Assembly (NCBI GenBank): GCA_024500155.1
Contig: CM044877.1
Location: 26,107,501 to 26,171,500, forward strand
From: Chenopodium formosanum
Taxonomy: Eukaryota > Streptophyta > Magnoliopsida > Caryophyllales > Amaranthaceae
Length of the DNA stretch: 64,000 nucleotides
Direction: 5' to 3'
In this document: positions 23,963-35,639 of the stretch, piece after piece
Layout: every line of letters begins with the position of its first letter
Position numbering within the stretch: the first letter of the stretch is position 1
The notes under the pieces: generated by a model
What the model saw: the letters and a program-made list of their open reading frames with translations, nothing else
What the model was told of the DNA's origin: nothing
Databases searched by the model: none
Position numbers and translations under genes: made by a program

Positions 23963-24094
23963 GAAAAAACATGATAAATAAGGAATAAACTCATAATAGT
24001 ATGTATATACAAATATATCTAAAAAATGAGTCTAATTGAAAGGCAAAGTTCTATACAAAGTCAAAATAAAATAAATAAAAAGCTCAGGATTAAA
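23556..24094. repeat. E2 spacer between antisense genes, with long TAA microsatellite
   Basis: The spacer contains a (TAA)n microsatellite of about 26 units at 23880-23960 and the GGGGG/AGTCGGATA/CCCTCC motif at 23787-23810. The rest is AT-rich. The poly-leucine frame across the microsatellite is an artefact. Confidence 0.6.
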
Positions 24095-24989
24095 CTACGG
24101 CGCCGGGGGACGTAAACCCATCATTGCATAAAACTCCGTCGTACGAGGCGTAACCTCTCCACCAGCTCCAGCACCAGCTCCGGTTTCCTCGGGAGGAGGA
24201 AAACTCAACACGGGACTCGTCAACCCAAGATCAACCTGAGGCTGAGGCTGCGGAGGCTGCTGCGATGACGAGCTGACCTCGTACATCCCACCACCTCTAA
24301 GAGCCAAGGTAGCCTCTCCATGGCCTACCAGCGCGGCATGTGCACCCTCAGAGGAAGAACCTGAGCCCTCTACCGCCTCAGTACGCGCAGCCTCCTAACG
24401 ACCACCCCGGCCTCCCGAAGTAGTACGGCGACGTCTCGAGCTAGACCTCGCCGGATCCCTCCGCACCTCAGGTCTTGTACGGGTACGAGAAGGAATGGGC
24501 TGACCCTACAAAAGAAATTAAAATCAGAAACAGGCAAAATGGAAGCGGTAATACAAAAACATATGAAGGGAAGACTACCTCCTGAACGGCGTTGTCCCGA
24601 CGGCAGGTAGCCACGTTCCTCATACGGACAAGCTGGCTCCGGAAGGCATCTTTGCATCGTGCCATCGCCGAAACCACCTCGCGTGAGAACTGTCATAGAA
24701 ATAAGTCAGTAAACATGCATAACATATATGGACAAAAAGTTACAAATAAACAAGCTTACCCGAGTCTGGTGGCGAGGAATCGACTGCTCCACGAAGCGCT
24801 CGTCCTCAGGAACCGGAGGAATCATCTCCTCAATCGGCCCATATGTCCCGTGATAATGGATAGACATACGGGGTGGCACGAACTCATCAGCATCGTCCTG
24901 AAAAGGCAAAACAAAATCAGTGAAGCATTACTTGGGGCTACTTAACTTAAGGTAAAAGCTGAAAATCGTACCGCCACATCCTCAGCAGG
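24095..24989 (-). pseudogene. aORF2 of E2: PMD gene 3' exons, cut by E3
   Basis: Exons align with E1: the end of exon 3 (24989-24972), exon 4 (24897-24760), exon 5 (24689-24579) and exon 6 (24505-24095). All have GT/AG borders and phase 0. The last exon has a TAG near 24394 but is otherwise open to P-P-A-P. The conserved P-P-R-M-S-I-H-Y-H-G block is in exon 4. Exons 1 and 2 and most of exon 3 are lost because E3's 3' LTR is inserted here. Confidence 0.72.
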
Positions 24990-27043
24990 TTTAGGGAATA
25001 AATTTCAAGCGTTAAACCCCTAGCTTGAACCCCACTGTGATCATACACTAAAGTACGGTGGCGTCCAAAAGGGAAGAAGATAGAGCAAAAGAGTCGCCAA
25101 CAAGTTTTTTAGAAACTTGTAAACCGTTCATAGGATGAAGGTTACACCCCTTAACGATCCAAGAGATCGTCAACTCCATAAGGTCTAGAACCAAATAAGG
25201 GTTCGGGGATGATGGTACAAATCCAACCTAAAAGAGATTGAACCTACCCTAATAATAGGCCTCTACTTTATTCTGATCGTATTCATGTGCGCTTTCTGAC
25301 TAACATGCAATCATTAGGATTAACCCTAACCTGTTTAATCTATGTTGGTTGAATATTAATGTACAAACAAAACTATTATTGGCGATCACTTGAATTTATA
25401 ATCATAATTAACCCTAAACAAGATTATTAAATATCTTATTAAGCGTGATTACAAGTACAAATTCCCTTTAAACATGCAATAAAGGTGATCAAGCAATAAA
25501 TAAATAATATCAAGCAACATAATAATAAATAATAATCATAATCATGACAAATATAATTAAGAATAATCATCATGATAACACCCATATTAATCATAATAAT
25601 AATTATTATAGCGATAACAAAATTATAATCATAATAAAATAATCATCATCAAAATAATAATAATTATAAATTATAACAATTATAATCACAATCATGTTCA
25701 TGTTAATATTAAAGCATAATAAAAATAGCAAGATCCTAGGCATGGTACTAACGAGATTAATAACAAACCCTAGCATGTCACTAAGCATTAAAAATCAAAG
25801 CTTTAACCCTAACATGATACTTACAATCATAAATATTAGGGAGAAAATAGGAAGCATCGTAACAATCATATTTAATATTAAAATTACCCTAGACATGATA
25901 CTAGGAATATCATAATAACAATGTAAACATGATTTCTACATCATAACATCAATTAAAACCATTAAAGCACTTACTTTGATGCCTCGTATCTCTTTCTAAT
26001 AACAAAATACACACGTTAATAACTTCAAGGAAAATAATAATCAAACAATTAAATTAAATAATTGAAATAGAGATTTGGGACCAAACCCTCAGAAATTAAA
26101 CCTTTCACGTCTTGGGCGAAGGCAACTTTGAATATGGCTAGGTGTGTCTAGATCTTGCGAATGCGGAATTTTGTATCCAAAAAAAAAGTTTAGAGAGAGA
26201 AAGAAAGAAAGAATTATAGAATGCTAATTAAAACTGATTATAGATGAGAACTCGTGAATGATGAGAATTGGTGAAGATTTGGTGAATGAAAACGGAGTTT
26301 TTAATACATTATTTATAGAGAAAATCAGCCAAAAAAGATAAAATATCAAAACAGAGTCTGACGCACAAAAAACAGAGCTGCCGCAAACCCTGGCTAACTG
26401 GCGCTAGGCACTAACACTAGCGCCAGGCGCCAGGCCTGGTTCCAGGCGCCAAAGCATGGGGTCAGGCGCCAAGCCTGGTTTTAACGCGTTTTCGAAAATC
26501 AGATAAGTTTGTCGTACTGGAGGATAAAATCATATAATTTCCTCGAAAATGCTATTTGATTTTAATTAAAACTCTGAAAAGTCAACAAAAGTCAATTATC
26601 AATGCTAATTGAATTAGGAATTAAAAGAACCTTCTAGAAGAATCAAGAAGACTAAAACCATTCCTTATTGCATTAGGAATGATAAATCATATTAGGCCCT
26701 CCCCTAGATCATTGGGCCGCATATAAAGCTCAAACCGATCCCAGTTTAGTAAATTGGCCATAACTTCCTCAATATTCATCGGAATTGGGCTTATAATATA
26801 TCTTTGGAAAGCTCTTGTCAAGTCCCATCCAACTACACCATTATTGGACCCATATCATGGACCAACCAAACAGGATTGGCCGTTTTCTTAAAATAAGTTT
26901 TCAAAAACAGAGAGAAAAGATAAGAAATTAAAACTATCCGCAACACTAGACTTTCCACACTTTCACTCCATTCGATTATGATTTGATGCGAAAGGTACTC
27001 ATCACCGGGTTTGGTTTTGGGGAGACACAAATGGGTGTCTACA
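24990..27043 (-). repeat. E3 3' LTR
   Basis: This 2054-bp LTR starts TGTAGACACC at 27043 on the minus strand and ends in the TTATTCCCTA block at 24990, where the terminal CA is mutated. A GGCGCC cluster (about 26390-26485) lies upstream of a TATA-like box (26309-26318). AT-rich AAT repeats lie at 25500-25700. Confidence 0.88.
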
Positions 27044-27058
27044 GAAGCCCCCACTTTG
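27044..27058 (-). promoter_or_regulatory. Polypurine tract of E3
   Basis: On the minus strand CAAAGTGGGGGCTTC directly abuts the LTR start TGTAGAC. It is the expected plus-strand primer for reverse transcription. Confidence 0.75.
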
Positions 27059-28044
27059 ACTGAGTTTGGAGAAACGCAAGTTTCGAAAACAAAAGTCAAA
27101 GTACCGATAGGGACGGAGAATGATTCAGAAAGTTCTGCAATCCTAAACCAATCTTGTAACGCCGGTACCTGCAAACTAACATTAGTTAAATAGATAAAAG
27201 AGTTAAGAAACGCGTATCTTGCACCGTCGAGCACACGTCTCTAAAAGTAACCGATTTGCTACCGCTTTACTGTATCCTTGCTGTTTTGATGACCTTCTGC
27301 AAGCTAGAGAATTCCATCCCGCTTGAAAACCGCTACGCCCGTAACTGCTTCCAAATTAGAAGATTGCTTCGCCTGAAACGATCTTCCTCCGCTATGATAA
27401 TATTCCACGTCCAAGGGAATATCATCAAAGATTATTTCTCTCAAAACAATCCTCATCCGCATTGATAATATTCCACGTCCAAGGGAATACTATCGAAGAT
27501 TATTTCTCTTGAAACAATCTTCATCCGCATTATGACCATCTTCCATGCCTAAGGGAACATGATCGAAGACAACTTCGCCTGAAATTACCTCCAGTTGTTT
27601 GTGACAACTCTCCGTAAGCTAGGGAATGCCGTCGAAGATATCCTCACTTGAAGTCATCTTCATTTAATGCGATAATTTTCCAAAGGAAATTACCGAAGAC
27701 CCATTCTTGTCGATCTTTAAAAGTTCGCCTGAACTTTGCTTCCACTATGCCTGTACGTCGGCGCTTCTGTTGCTTTGAACCTGTACATTGGTGCTTTTTT
27801 GCTAATGATCCTGTATGTCGGTGCCCTTTTGCCTTTGAACCTATATGTCGGTGCCTTTTTTTGTTAATGAGCCAATGCTTAGGCGCTTTAACCTAAGTGA
27901 GACGATCTTTCATCAGGTCGACCACATTGTGTAATCAAGCCGATTACTAAATCATGTCAAATTGCTTAGAGGGGCTAACTAGTGTACCAAGGAACCCAAA
28001 AATATGTTGCAGAAAGGTAGAATAACCTCATCAGGTGGCTGGGT
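27059..28044. repeat. E3 3'-terminal region with two tandem repeat arrays
   Basis: Three 68-70 bp units built on GATAATATTCCACGTCCAAG lie at about 27396-27602. A second array of about 30-bp units (CTGTATGTCGGTGCC plus a T run) lies at about 27765-27875. E1 shows the equivalent region at its left edge. No gene is seen in this kilobase. Confidence 0.65.
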
Positions 28045-28182
28045 GCTCTGGCGCCGCTAAAAAGCTATCAGCGCCACACAATTAGCCTTAGCGCCAAGCG
28101 CTGAGATTGGTGCCAGGCGCCAAGCCTAAATTTTGACGCCAATGCTTAGGGCTTGACGCCAGCACGGGGATTTCCTTAAATA
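28045..28182 (+). promoter_or_regulatory. aORF2 promoter module of E3
   Basis: A cluster of GGCGCC and GCGCC palindromes (28045-28165) is followed within about 15 bp by TTAAATA (28176-28182). It is the counterpart of the E1 site at 493-608. Confidence 0.5.
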
Positions 28183-28763
28183 CCCTTTTCCTCTTCATTT
28201 CGCTGCTGGCTCGTCGCGAAACTGCTCGAAAAATCCGAAAATTTCAATTGCTCGGTTCTTGCTCGTTTCTCAACCGAATTCACTCAAATTTGTTGCAAAT
28301 CAAAGCTCTTTTCATCCATTTTCTCGATCTATGTAAGTTTTCTTCAAACTCACATCAGTTTTTATGAATTTTTGGCATGTTCATTCACGAATTTCATGTA
28401 AATTCGAAATTTATAATGCTCAATTTGCTTTGTTTGTCATGTTTTATGCCATGAAATTGCTTGATTATGTTTATATATTGCCTTGGGAGTAATTTGAGAC
28501 TTGTTTGACTCAATTTGGTGAAGAAATGAGCAATTTGCCATTGTTGGACCTCCTAAGGTCGTGAAGAACAATGTGACTTGTTCTTGATGTTTTTGCTAGC
28601 AATTCTTGTCCAATTTGTCACAATAATTACTATAGTATTGCAGGAAATTGTTTGATTGCTTGAAAAAATGCCGTTATGCTTAATTTGAATTTGTGCTCTG
28701 TTTTAGTACTACGTACTCTTTTTTTTTTTTTATTTTTTTTTTATTTTATTTTTTTTATATCAG
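28183..28763 (+). other. E3 aORF2 leader fused to exon 4 by deletion
   Basis: The noncoding first exon and 5'-UTR intron start (GT donor at about 28333) match E1 up to about 28715. A T-rich run (28722-28760) then passes straight into the intron 3 acceptor. Exons 1-3 are gone. Confidence 0.6.
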
Positions 28764-29563
28764 GATGGTGCTGCTGAGTTCGTGCCACCTCGTATGTCCA
28801 TCCACTACCAGGGGACATATGGGCCGATCGAGGAGATGATTCCTCCGGCTCCCGAGGGCGAGCGCTTCGTGGAGCGGTCGATTCCTCGCCACCAGACTCG
28901 AGTAAGCCTATTTATTCACAATTTTTGTGTTCATATATCATGCATATTTTCTGACTTATTTCTTTGACAGTTTTCGCGCAAGGTGGTTTCGGCGATGCCA
29001 CGATGTATAGATGCCTTCCGGAGCCAGCTCGTCCGGATGAGGAATGCGGCCACCTACCGTCGGGACGACGTCATCGGAGAGGTAGTCTTTCTTTATATAT
29101 ATTCTTTTTGCATTACCGCTTCAATTTTGCCTTGTTTCTGATTTAATTCTTTTTGTAGGGCCAGCCTATTGCTTCTCACACTCGCACGAGACCTGAGGGG
29201 CGGAGGGATCCAGCGAGGTCTAGCTCGAGACGTTGTCGCACTTCGTCAGGGGGTAGAGGTGGTCGATCTGAGGCTGCTCGTGCTGACGTTGTAGAGGGCT
29301 CGGGATCTTCTTCTGAGGGTGCTCATGCTGCACCGGTAGGAGAGGCTACCTCGGCTTTCAGAGGTGGTGGGATGTACGAGGTAGGCTCGTCATCGCAGAA
29401 GCCTCGGCAGCCTCAGCCTCAGGTTGATCCTGGGTGGAGTGGACCTACATTGAGTCTTCCTCCTTTTACAGAGACTCGAGCTGGAGATGGGGCTGGTGGA
29501 GAGGTGACTCCTCGTATGGCGCAATTTTATGATATTATGGGCATACGTCCTCCGGCGCCGTAG
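28764..29563 (+). pseudogene. aORF2 of E3: PMD gene lacking exons 1-3
   Basis: Exons 4 (28764-28901), 5 (28971-29081) and 6 (29159-29563) are fully open with intact GT/AG borders, but there is no start codon and no PMD core. Exon 6 ends in I-R-P-P-A-P. Because the three remaining exons are free of stops, the deletion may postdate their last selection, or the piece may simply be young. Confidence 0.72.
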
Positions 29564-30007
29564 TTTGTTCCTGTGTATATGTTATTTTGACTTTTCATAG
29601 AACTTTGCCTTAGACTCACTATTTATAGACACATTTTGTATATTTATGCTATTATGAGTTTATTTGTTTGTTATTATTATGTGTATGTTTGTGTGTGCAA
29701 GGGAAGTGTGACAAACAATTTTGCGCAAAAATTCCGTCATTTTTATTATTGATGGAGGGTATCCGACTCTCTCCCCCAAAAAGAAAAAATAAAAAAAGGA
29801 AGAAATCAAATGAAATGTCGGGTGTATAGAAGAAAAGAAAAACTTGGAAATTAATTTAAATAAAGTCCAAAAAAAGAATAGTATAATTAATTAATTAAAA
29901 AGGATAAAAAAAATGTTTAGGAAAGATAAACGGATCCATAAAATCATTAGTCGACTCGAGTTTAGTATAAAAACGCAGGTTAAGTACGCGTGCCTAAAGT
30001 GGCAACT
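29564..30007. other. E3 spacer between antisense genes
   Basis: This AT-rich noncoding DNA carries the GGAGGG/TATCCGACT/CTCCCCC motif at 29754-29777, preceded by CCGTCATTTTT. It matches 3576-4017 of E1. No gene is seen. Confidence 0.5.
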
Positions 30008-30149
30008 AGGCGCCAGCTGGCGCCACAAAATGGCGCGTGGTGCCAGGCTCTACACTTGGCGTGTGGCGCCAATTACGGAGTTTGACGCCAATTGACGCTG
30101 GTGCCGTATTTTATTCTGATTAAAACTTCTCGCAATTTGTGTATAAATA
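30008..30149 (+). promoter_or_regulatory. aORF1 promoter module of E3
   Basis: A TGGCGCCA-type cluster at 30008-30105 is followed by TATAAATA at 30142-30149. The ATG lies at 30225. Spacing and order are the same as in E1. Confidence 0.6.
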
Positions 30150-30224
30150 GCCCCCCTGCCCAGCCGATTCTTCTCATAATTCCAGCGAATTAAATAATTC
30201 TTTGCTTTAGAAAAAATAATAATC

Positions 30225-31743
30225 ATGTCTTTAGTCACCAAAACCTTCACCCAATACACTCATGAATGGTGTCGATCTCTTAATGCTAGAGACAGAAAAG
30301 AATTAGATTTGTTTCACTTGGGAGGAATTTATGGCATCAAAGGGGTAGATCTTGACTTAGATTTCATACATACCGCTCTAGAATTTTGAAATGTTGATAC
30401 GCATTGTTTTAGCATAGGGTATGATGAGATTAGCCCTTTGCCAGAAGAATTTGGTGCTATTTTAGGCTTCCCTGCAATAGACCTCATAGTAATCCCTAGA
30501 GTAGATACATATTATTATAAGGATTTTGAGCGCTTCTTTAATTTAAAAGAAAGGGATTTATCAAAAATAGTAGATGGCAACATAATGAATTTGAAAGAAT
30601 TTGCACGCCATTATTTTGATAAACCTCTTTCTGAATCTTTTTATATATATAGAAGAAGGGCATTCTTATTTTGCATGATTAACCAATTTTTTCTTAGTAG
30701 TGGTAAAAATAATGAAGGCCAATCAATAATAACCACTGTTTTAGAACAAATTGAATCAGAGAGAAATCCGATGCCATTGATAGTTGGAGAGATTATGATT
30801 AGTCTTGATGAACTGAAAAGGGACCCAAAAGCACCTTTTTGTGGCTCTCCAATTTTATTACAGGTAGAAAAATAATATTTTTAATTACAGAAATCAAAAA
30901 ATATATTTTTCTATTGTAATAATAATTTAATTGTATTGCAATTTTTTTTAAAAGATGTGGCTAATGGAAAGGCTAGGATTAATTAGCCCACCGGACGATA
31001 TTGAGAAGTATACTCCCAATTGCTTCGTGAGGAGGAAGAAACGCTTCCCTAAGATTGGGCGCCATGGGTGGAGAAAAGTCTTCGAATCTCACAATTTTGC
31101 TATTAAGTGGATCGTCCCATGGTGGAAAATAGAAAGGATGGTTGGTGTCAACAAGCAACCTTTCTGCCGTCTTCCAAGCTTGTCTCGTGTGACTTTTTAT
31201 TACCCCTGCAGGGTAAAAAGACAATACGGCTTGCTTTAGAATATTCCTTCCGGGGATCTTCATCCTCCCTATGAGTACCCTGTTTCTCAAGAAGTAGACA
31301 GATTTGATGCTTACTATAGCGCTAGACCTTTATGGGAAGTGATTACCCAAAAGGTTCCTCCTTCTTTGCCCAATGATGTGAAGAAGTGGTTGCTGAAGAA
31401 ACCTTCGAAGGATTCGAAGAAAGATCACGGTAGAACTGATGTGAAGAGTCGTCTGGGTGACAGGGTGATTCCTGTCAAGGAGCGCCTAGGTGCAAGAATT
31501 GAATTCAAAACACCTACAATGCCTAGGAAGAAAAGTGCTACCAAAGATAGAGGAAAAAGGAAAGCTGACACCACAAAAAAGGCTTGGGTGGAAAAGAAAC
31601 ATGGAGTATTAGTTGAAGGGGAGACTATCTATTCTAAGATTGAATGTAGGTCCTCTAAAGGGTGCCTACTAGCTAAAGTTATGGATTAGGAGGAGAAAGC
31701 AGACAAGATTTGGAAAAGGGCTAGAAAAGAGAAGAAAGATTAG
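30225..31743 (+). pseudogene. aORF1 of E3: DUF7745-like protein, broken
   Basis: Exon 1 (30225-30863) and exon 2 (30955-31743) match the intact E2 gene in length and phase. The acceptor is AAAAG rather than TACAG. Stops lie at about 30388 (Trp to TGA before N-V-D-T-H-C), about 31238 (Gln to TAG) and near 31687. The rest is open to the terminal K-K-D. Only nonsense changes separate it from an intact frame. Confidence 0.68.
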
Positions 31744-32279
31744 GAGCATTGCTTAGCCTCAAATTATTTGACTTAGTTTATTATTTTTTATTTAAAGTTA
31801 ATTTATTTCAGCTTTATTTAAATTCCATCAATAATGTAATTTTATTTTATTAATGAAATTTCAGCTTTTAATTAAATGATTTACTTTAAATTTATTTTAT
31901 TAAAGCAATGAAAACCGAAAAATTAATTTTCCAGAAATTCTTCGAGTACGGAAGTCAAAAATTTTCCGAAAAAACACCGAAATTTTCCCAGAATTATTCT
32001 GAAATTGGCGCCACTTATTTGTAATTGGCGCCTGTCATTGATGTTTGGCGCCAGGTGCCAATTTCATCGGCTGGCGCTGATGGTTGTTGGCCGGCGCCAG
32101 GCTCTTCTCTGCGACGCCGATAGTTCGCCGATCTTCTGTTGAATTTTTAATTAATTCTGGAACGCGGAGATGTCGAAAAATAAAGTGGCCGCACTCGTAA
32201 AGGGTTGCCTACGTATCCTTTCTTAAGGAATCAGGCCGAATGTAGCTCTCTTGAGTATCCTGCTCAAGTAATTATGGGT
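31744..32279. other. E3 gap between aORF1 and integrase ends
   Basis: This is the same layout as the other gaps: AT-rich DNA, then a GGCGCC cluster at about 31995-32120, then the conserved block beside the integrase stop. No gene is seen. Confidence 0.5.
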
Positions 32280-34450
32280 AGTTTTTCTTAAGTTGGTCAA
32301 GATTTGTCATGTTTGAGAATTCATTGCCATCCATATCAGTTAGTTTTGCTGCACCTCCTGACAGGATTGTTTTGACAATGTAGGGTCCAGACTAGTTAGG
32401 TCTAAATTCACCCCTTGGATCTAAAACATTTTTCCTTAGTGCTTTTAACACTAAGTCTCCTACTTTGATATTTCTTGTCTTGACCTTCTTATTAAAATGC
32501 CTAGCCATACGAGTCTGGTAACACTGAGTGTGATGTAGAGCTTCTAGTCGTTTCTCGTCGAGTAGAATTAATTCTTCATATCTTGCCCTAGTCCATTCAA
32601 CTTCATCGAGTTTACTCTCTAACGCAATGCGTAGAGATGGTATTTCTAGTTCGACAGGTTGTACGAAATCCATTCCATATACCAAGAAAAATGGCGTATT
32701 TCCTGTTGATGTACGGATTGACGTGCGGTAACCCTACAATGCGAAGTGAAGTTTGTCAGGCCAATCTTTATAATTTTCCGTCATTTTTTCGATGATAGTC
32801 TTTAAATTTTTATTAGCTGCCTCGACTACTCCATTTGCTTGAGGTCTATAAGGGGAAGAATGATGATGTTGAATGCCATATTTGTTTAGCAATTCTTCAC
32901 ATTCGGCTTGAAAGTGAGTTCCATTGTCACTTATCATTTCATGTGGGACTCCGTATTGACAAATAATATTTCTCTTGATAAAGAGTGCTACATGTTTTGC
33001 AGTGAGTTTAGCGGATGATTGCGCTTCAACCCACTTTGTGAAGTAATCAATTGCTACTAGGATATATTCGTGGCCTCCTGTTCTTGGGGGAGTGATTTTG
33101 CCAATGATGTCAATTCCCCATGTAGAGAATGGCCATGGCGATGTGTAGGTGTAGAAAAAGGATGGAGGGACATGTTGTAAATTGGCATAAATTTGGCACT
33201 TAGGGCATCTTTTTACGTATTGATGGCAATCCCTATTCATTGTAGTCCAATAATATCCTTCTCGCATTATTTTCTGGACTAACATTTTGTGATTTATATG
33301 AGTACCACAAATTCCTTCATGGACTATTCTCATTGCTCTTTGTGCATCCTTCTTCCCTACACATAGGAGAGCTCGACCTTTAGGTACCCTTTAATGTAGC
33401 TCGTTGTCTATGAGTACATATTGGGAAGCCAAAAGCATTAATGCTCGTTTTGCTCTTTTGTTTGCATGAGGAGGGTATTCTCCTTTGGTGACATAATTGA
33501 GTATGTCCGTGTACCACGGTTCTTCTTCTTCTTCTTCTTCTTCTTCTTCTTCTTCTTCTTCTTCTTCATCATCATCTTCGCCTTGGACTACTTCGTCGTC
33601 TTCTATAGCCTGGATGTATGCTGGTTTGTGCCTTTTTTCTATAGTTAGAGGCATTTGCTCGATTTTTGTGGGAATCCTAACCATTGAGGCAAATCTTGCC
33701 AAGGCATCGGCAAATTGGTTTTCCTCTCTAGGTAGATATGTATATTCTACCTTGTCTAATTGATCGGTAAGAGTTTCCAGATAGGTTTGGTAAGGGGCTA
33801 GACTTTCGCTACTTACTTTCCACCTTTTAGATATCTGATTGATAATCAAAGAAGAGTCTCCGAATACCCTTAACTTTTTTACTCCCAATGCCAAAGCTGT
33901 TTTAAGGCCTACCACGCATGCTTAATATTCAGCAGCATTGTTGGTAACGTCGAAATCATGCTTCATGGAGATTGGAACATGCTCTTCTGTTGGTGATACT
34001 AGTAGTACTCCAACGCCACATCCTTTTTGGTTTGAGGCTCCGTCGAAGTATAAGGTCCAAGTATCATCTTCAGTGACCATTAAGTCTTCATCCGGAAATT
34101 CATTGTCTTGTATTGGCGTGGAGTCTTTTATTGGAAAATCTGCTAGAAAGTCTGACACCACGGATCCTTTGATAGCTTTTTGTGGCATAAGCCTTACATC
34201 AAACTGGGCTAGATTGACTATCCATCTTGATATGAGTCCATTGAGTGTAGATTTCTCGAATAGATACTTGAGTGGATCTAATCGGGAGACTACGAAGACG
34301 ATATGCACCAGCATGTAATGTCTTAACTTAGTTGTGGCCCACACCAAGGCGAGGCATAACTTCTCGAGCGGTGTATAGCGTGCTTCGTATTCGAGCATCT
34401 TCTTGCTTAGGTAGTAGATTGCGTTCTCTTTGCCTTCTACTTCTTGTGCT
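32280..34450 (-). pseudogene. E3 RNase H remainder, aRNH and integrase
   Basis: This resumes the RT-linked RNase H on the far side of the LINE. It then has the archaeal-type RNase H (L-Y-F-D-G, F-G-D-S, F-A-D-A), a long Glu tract encoded by a TTC run at 33520-33567, the HHCC finger and the DDE core. Nonsense codons occur at about 33919, 33388, 32731 and 32389. Unlike E1 and E2, no frameshift is obvious. Confidence 0.82.
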
Positions 34451-34460
34451 AGCATAGCTC
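34451..34460. repeat. LINE target-site duplication, left copy
   Basis: AGCATAGCTC here is matched by AGCATAACTC at 40527-40536, with one mismatch. The two copies flank the LINE and restore a continuous RNase H reading frame when one is removed. Confidence 0.7.
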
Positions 34461-34490
34461 TCTTGTTTTTTTTTTTTTTTTTTTTTTTTT

Positions 34491-35639
34491 GGAAAATAAG
34501 ATTTCATTACCAAAGAGAGAAAGTTACAACTTACAAGAGCTAAGTTATAACTACCACCAGAACACCACAAGACCTGAAAAACAGGCCAACCCCAAAAACC
34601 AGTTCTAGATCCAATCCTAGCCACCTTCTAGGAAGGGTTATAGGAAGGGCCTAGAACAAACTGGACTCAGATTTCCAGCCACCTTCTAGGAAGGGTTCTG
34701 GAAACCAGGACCAGACAACAACACTAGCAGCAAACTACAAGGCCACCAACCCAAAAACCACCAAAAAAAGAATCAGAAGCAGACAGACTTGCAAATTGAC
34801 CAACAAAACAACAAAAACCTAAACAAAGGTTTTCTATTAAAATCAAGGCATCTACAAGCAAAAACATGGCCAGCAACAAGAGCAGCAGCAGACCTAAACC
34901 CCTGCACTAGCTGCCAAAACAGCAACACAGAACAACAACACTAGCAGACCCCTACACTAGCTCAAAACAGCAGCACTAGCAGACCCCTGCACCAGCTCAG
35001 AACAGTAGTAGACCACCAGAGCACACTAGAAGCCACCCTGACCACAACAGCAACAAACTGCAGCTAAACACCACATCAGCAACACAGCCAACAGGAAATA
35101 AGGAGCAGCAGTACAGCAAGTCAGCAGCAACAGAAAATCAGAGCAACAGAGCAAGCAGCATCAAACACAAGCTGTTGCACAAAACATCCCTCAGTAGCAT
35201 CTGCTGACCAGCACAACAAGAGAAGACATCAAGCAGGGCAGCCAACAATAGCCACTACAGCAGAACAGTAGCAGAATAGCAGGGCAAGCAAACACCAGAC
35301 AACAAACAACAGATAGCAGCAAATGCAGACAGCAGCAGATGCAGCCAACAGCTGCAGCACAGCACTAACCACAAACAGCTACTGTTCAGAATAGAACTAG
35401 AGCAGACTGCAGAGCAAACCTGTCAGCAGCAGCAAAAGAAACAGCAACTACAACTGAAATTCAGCTACAGCAAGAAAGCAGAAGCAACAGCAGAACCCAG
35501 CATCACAAATAGCCATAAGAGCAACCAAAACAAGACAGCTATAACAAAAATCCCCAAAAAACCAGAACTCAAAAGTTAGGAACTAGAAATCAGAAAGAAC
35601 CAAGAACAACAATAGAAGACCAAGAAACAGGAGAAGCTC
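34491..35639 (-). other. LINE 3' UTR
   Basis: This 1.15-kb noncoding tail is very rich in CAG/CAA/AAC-type trinucleotides on the plus strand, with a repeated GCCACCTTCTAGGAAGGGTT (about 34620 and 34677). No coding signal is seen. Confidence 0.65.

Larger units (their letters stand above)
16875..24989 (+). mobile_element. E2: Tat-lineage element interrupted by E1 and E3
   Basis: The plus-strand element begins mid-gag at the E1 LTR and ends inside exon 3 of aORF2 at the E3 LTR. Its 5' half should lie left of the window beyond E1. Its 3' end should have followed E3's 5' LTR but is absent there. E2 is the oldest layer of the nest. An internal deletion of about 1 kb removes the end of protease and the linker. 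Confidence 0.85.

Noticed and set aside
23652..23972. Poly-leucine open frame
   Set aside because: It is the translation of the TAA microsatellite on the other strand.
33497..33763. Poly-serine frame opposite the integrase linker
   Set aside because: It is a shadow of the TTC run that encodes the Glu tract on the real coding strand.
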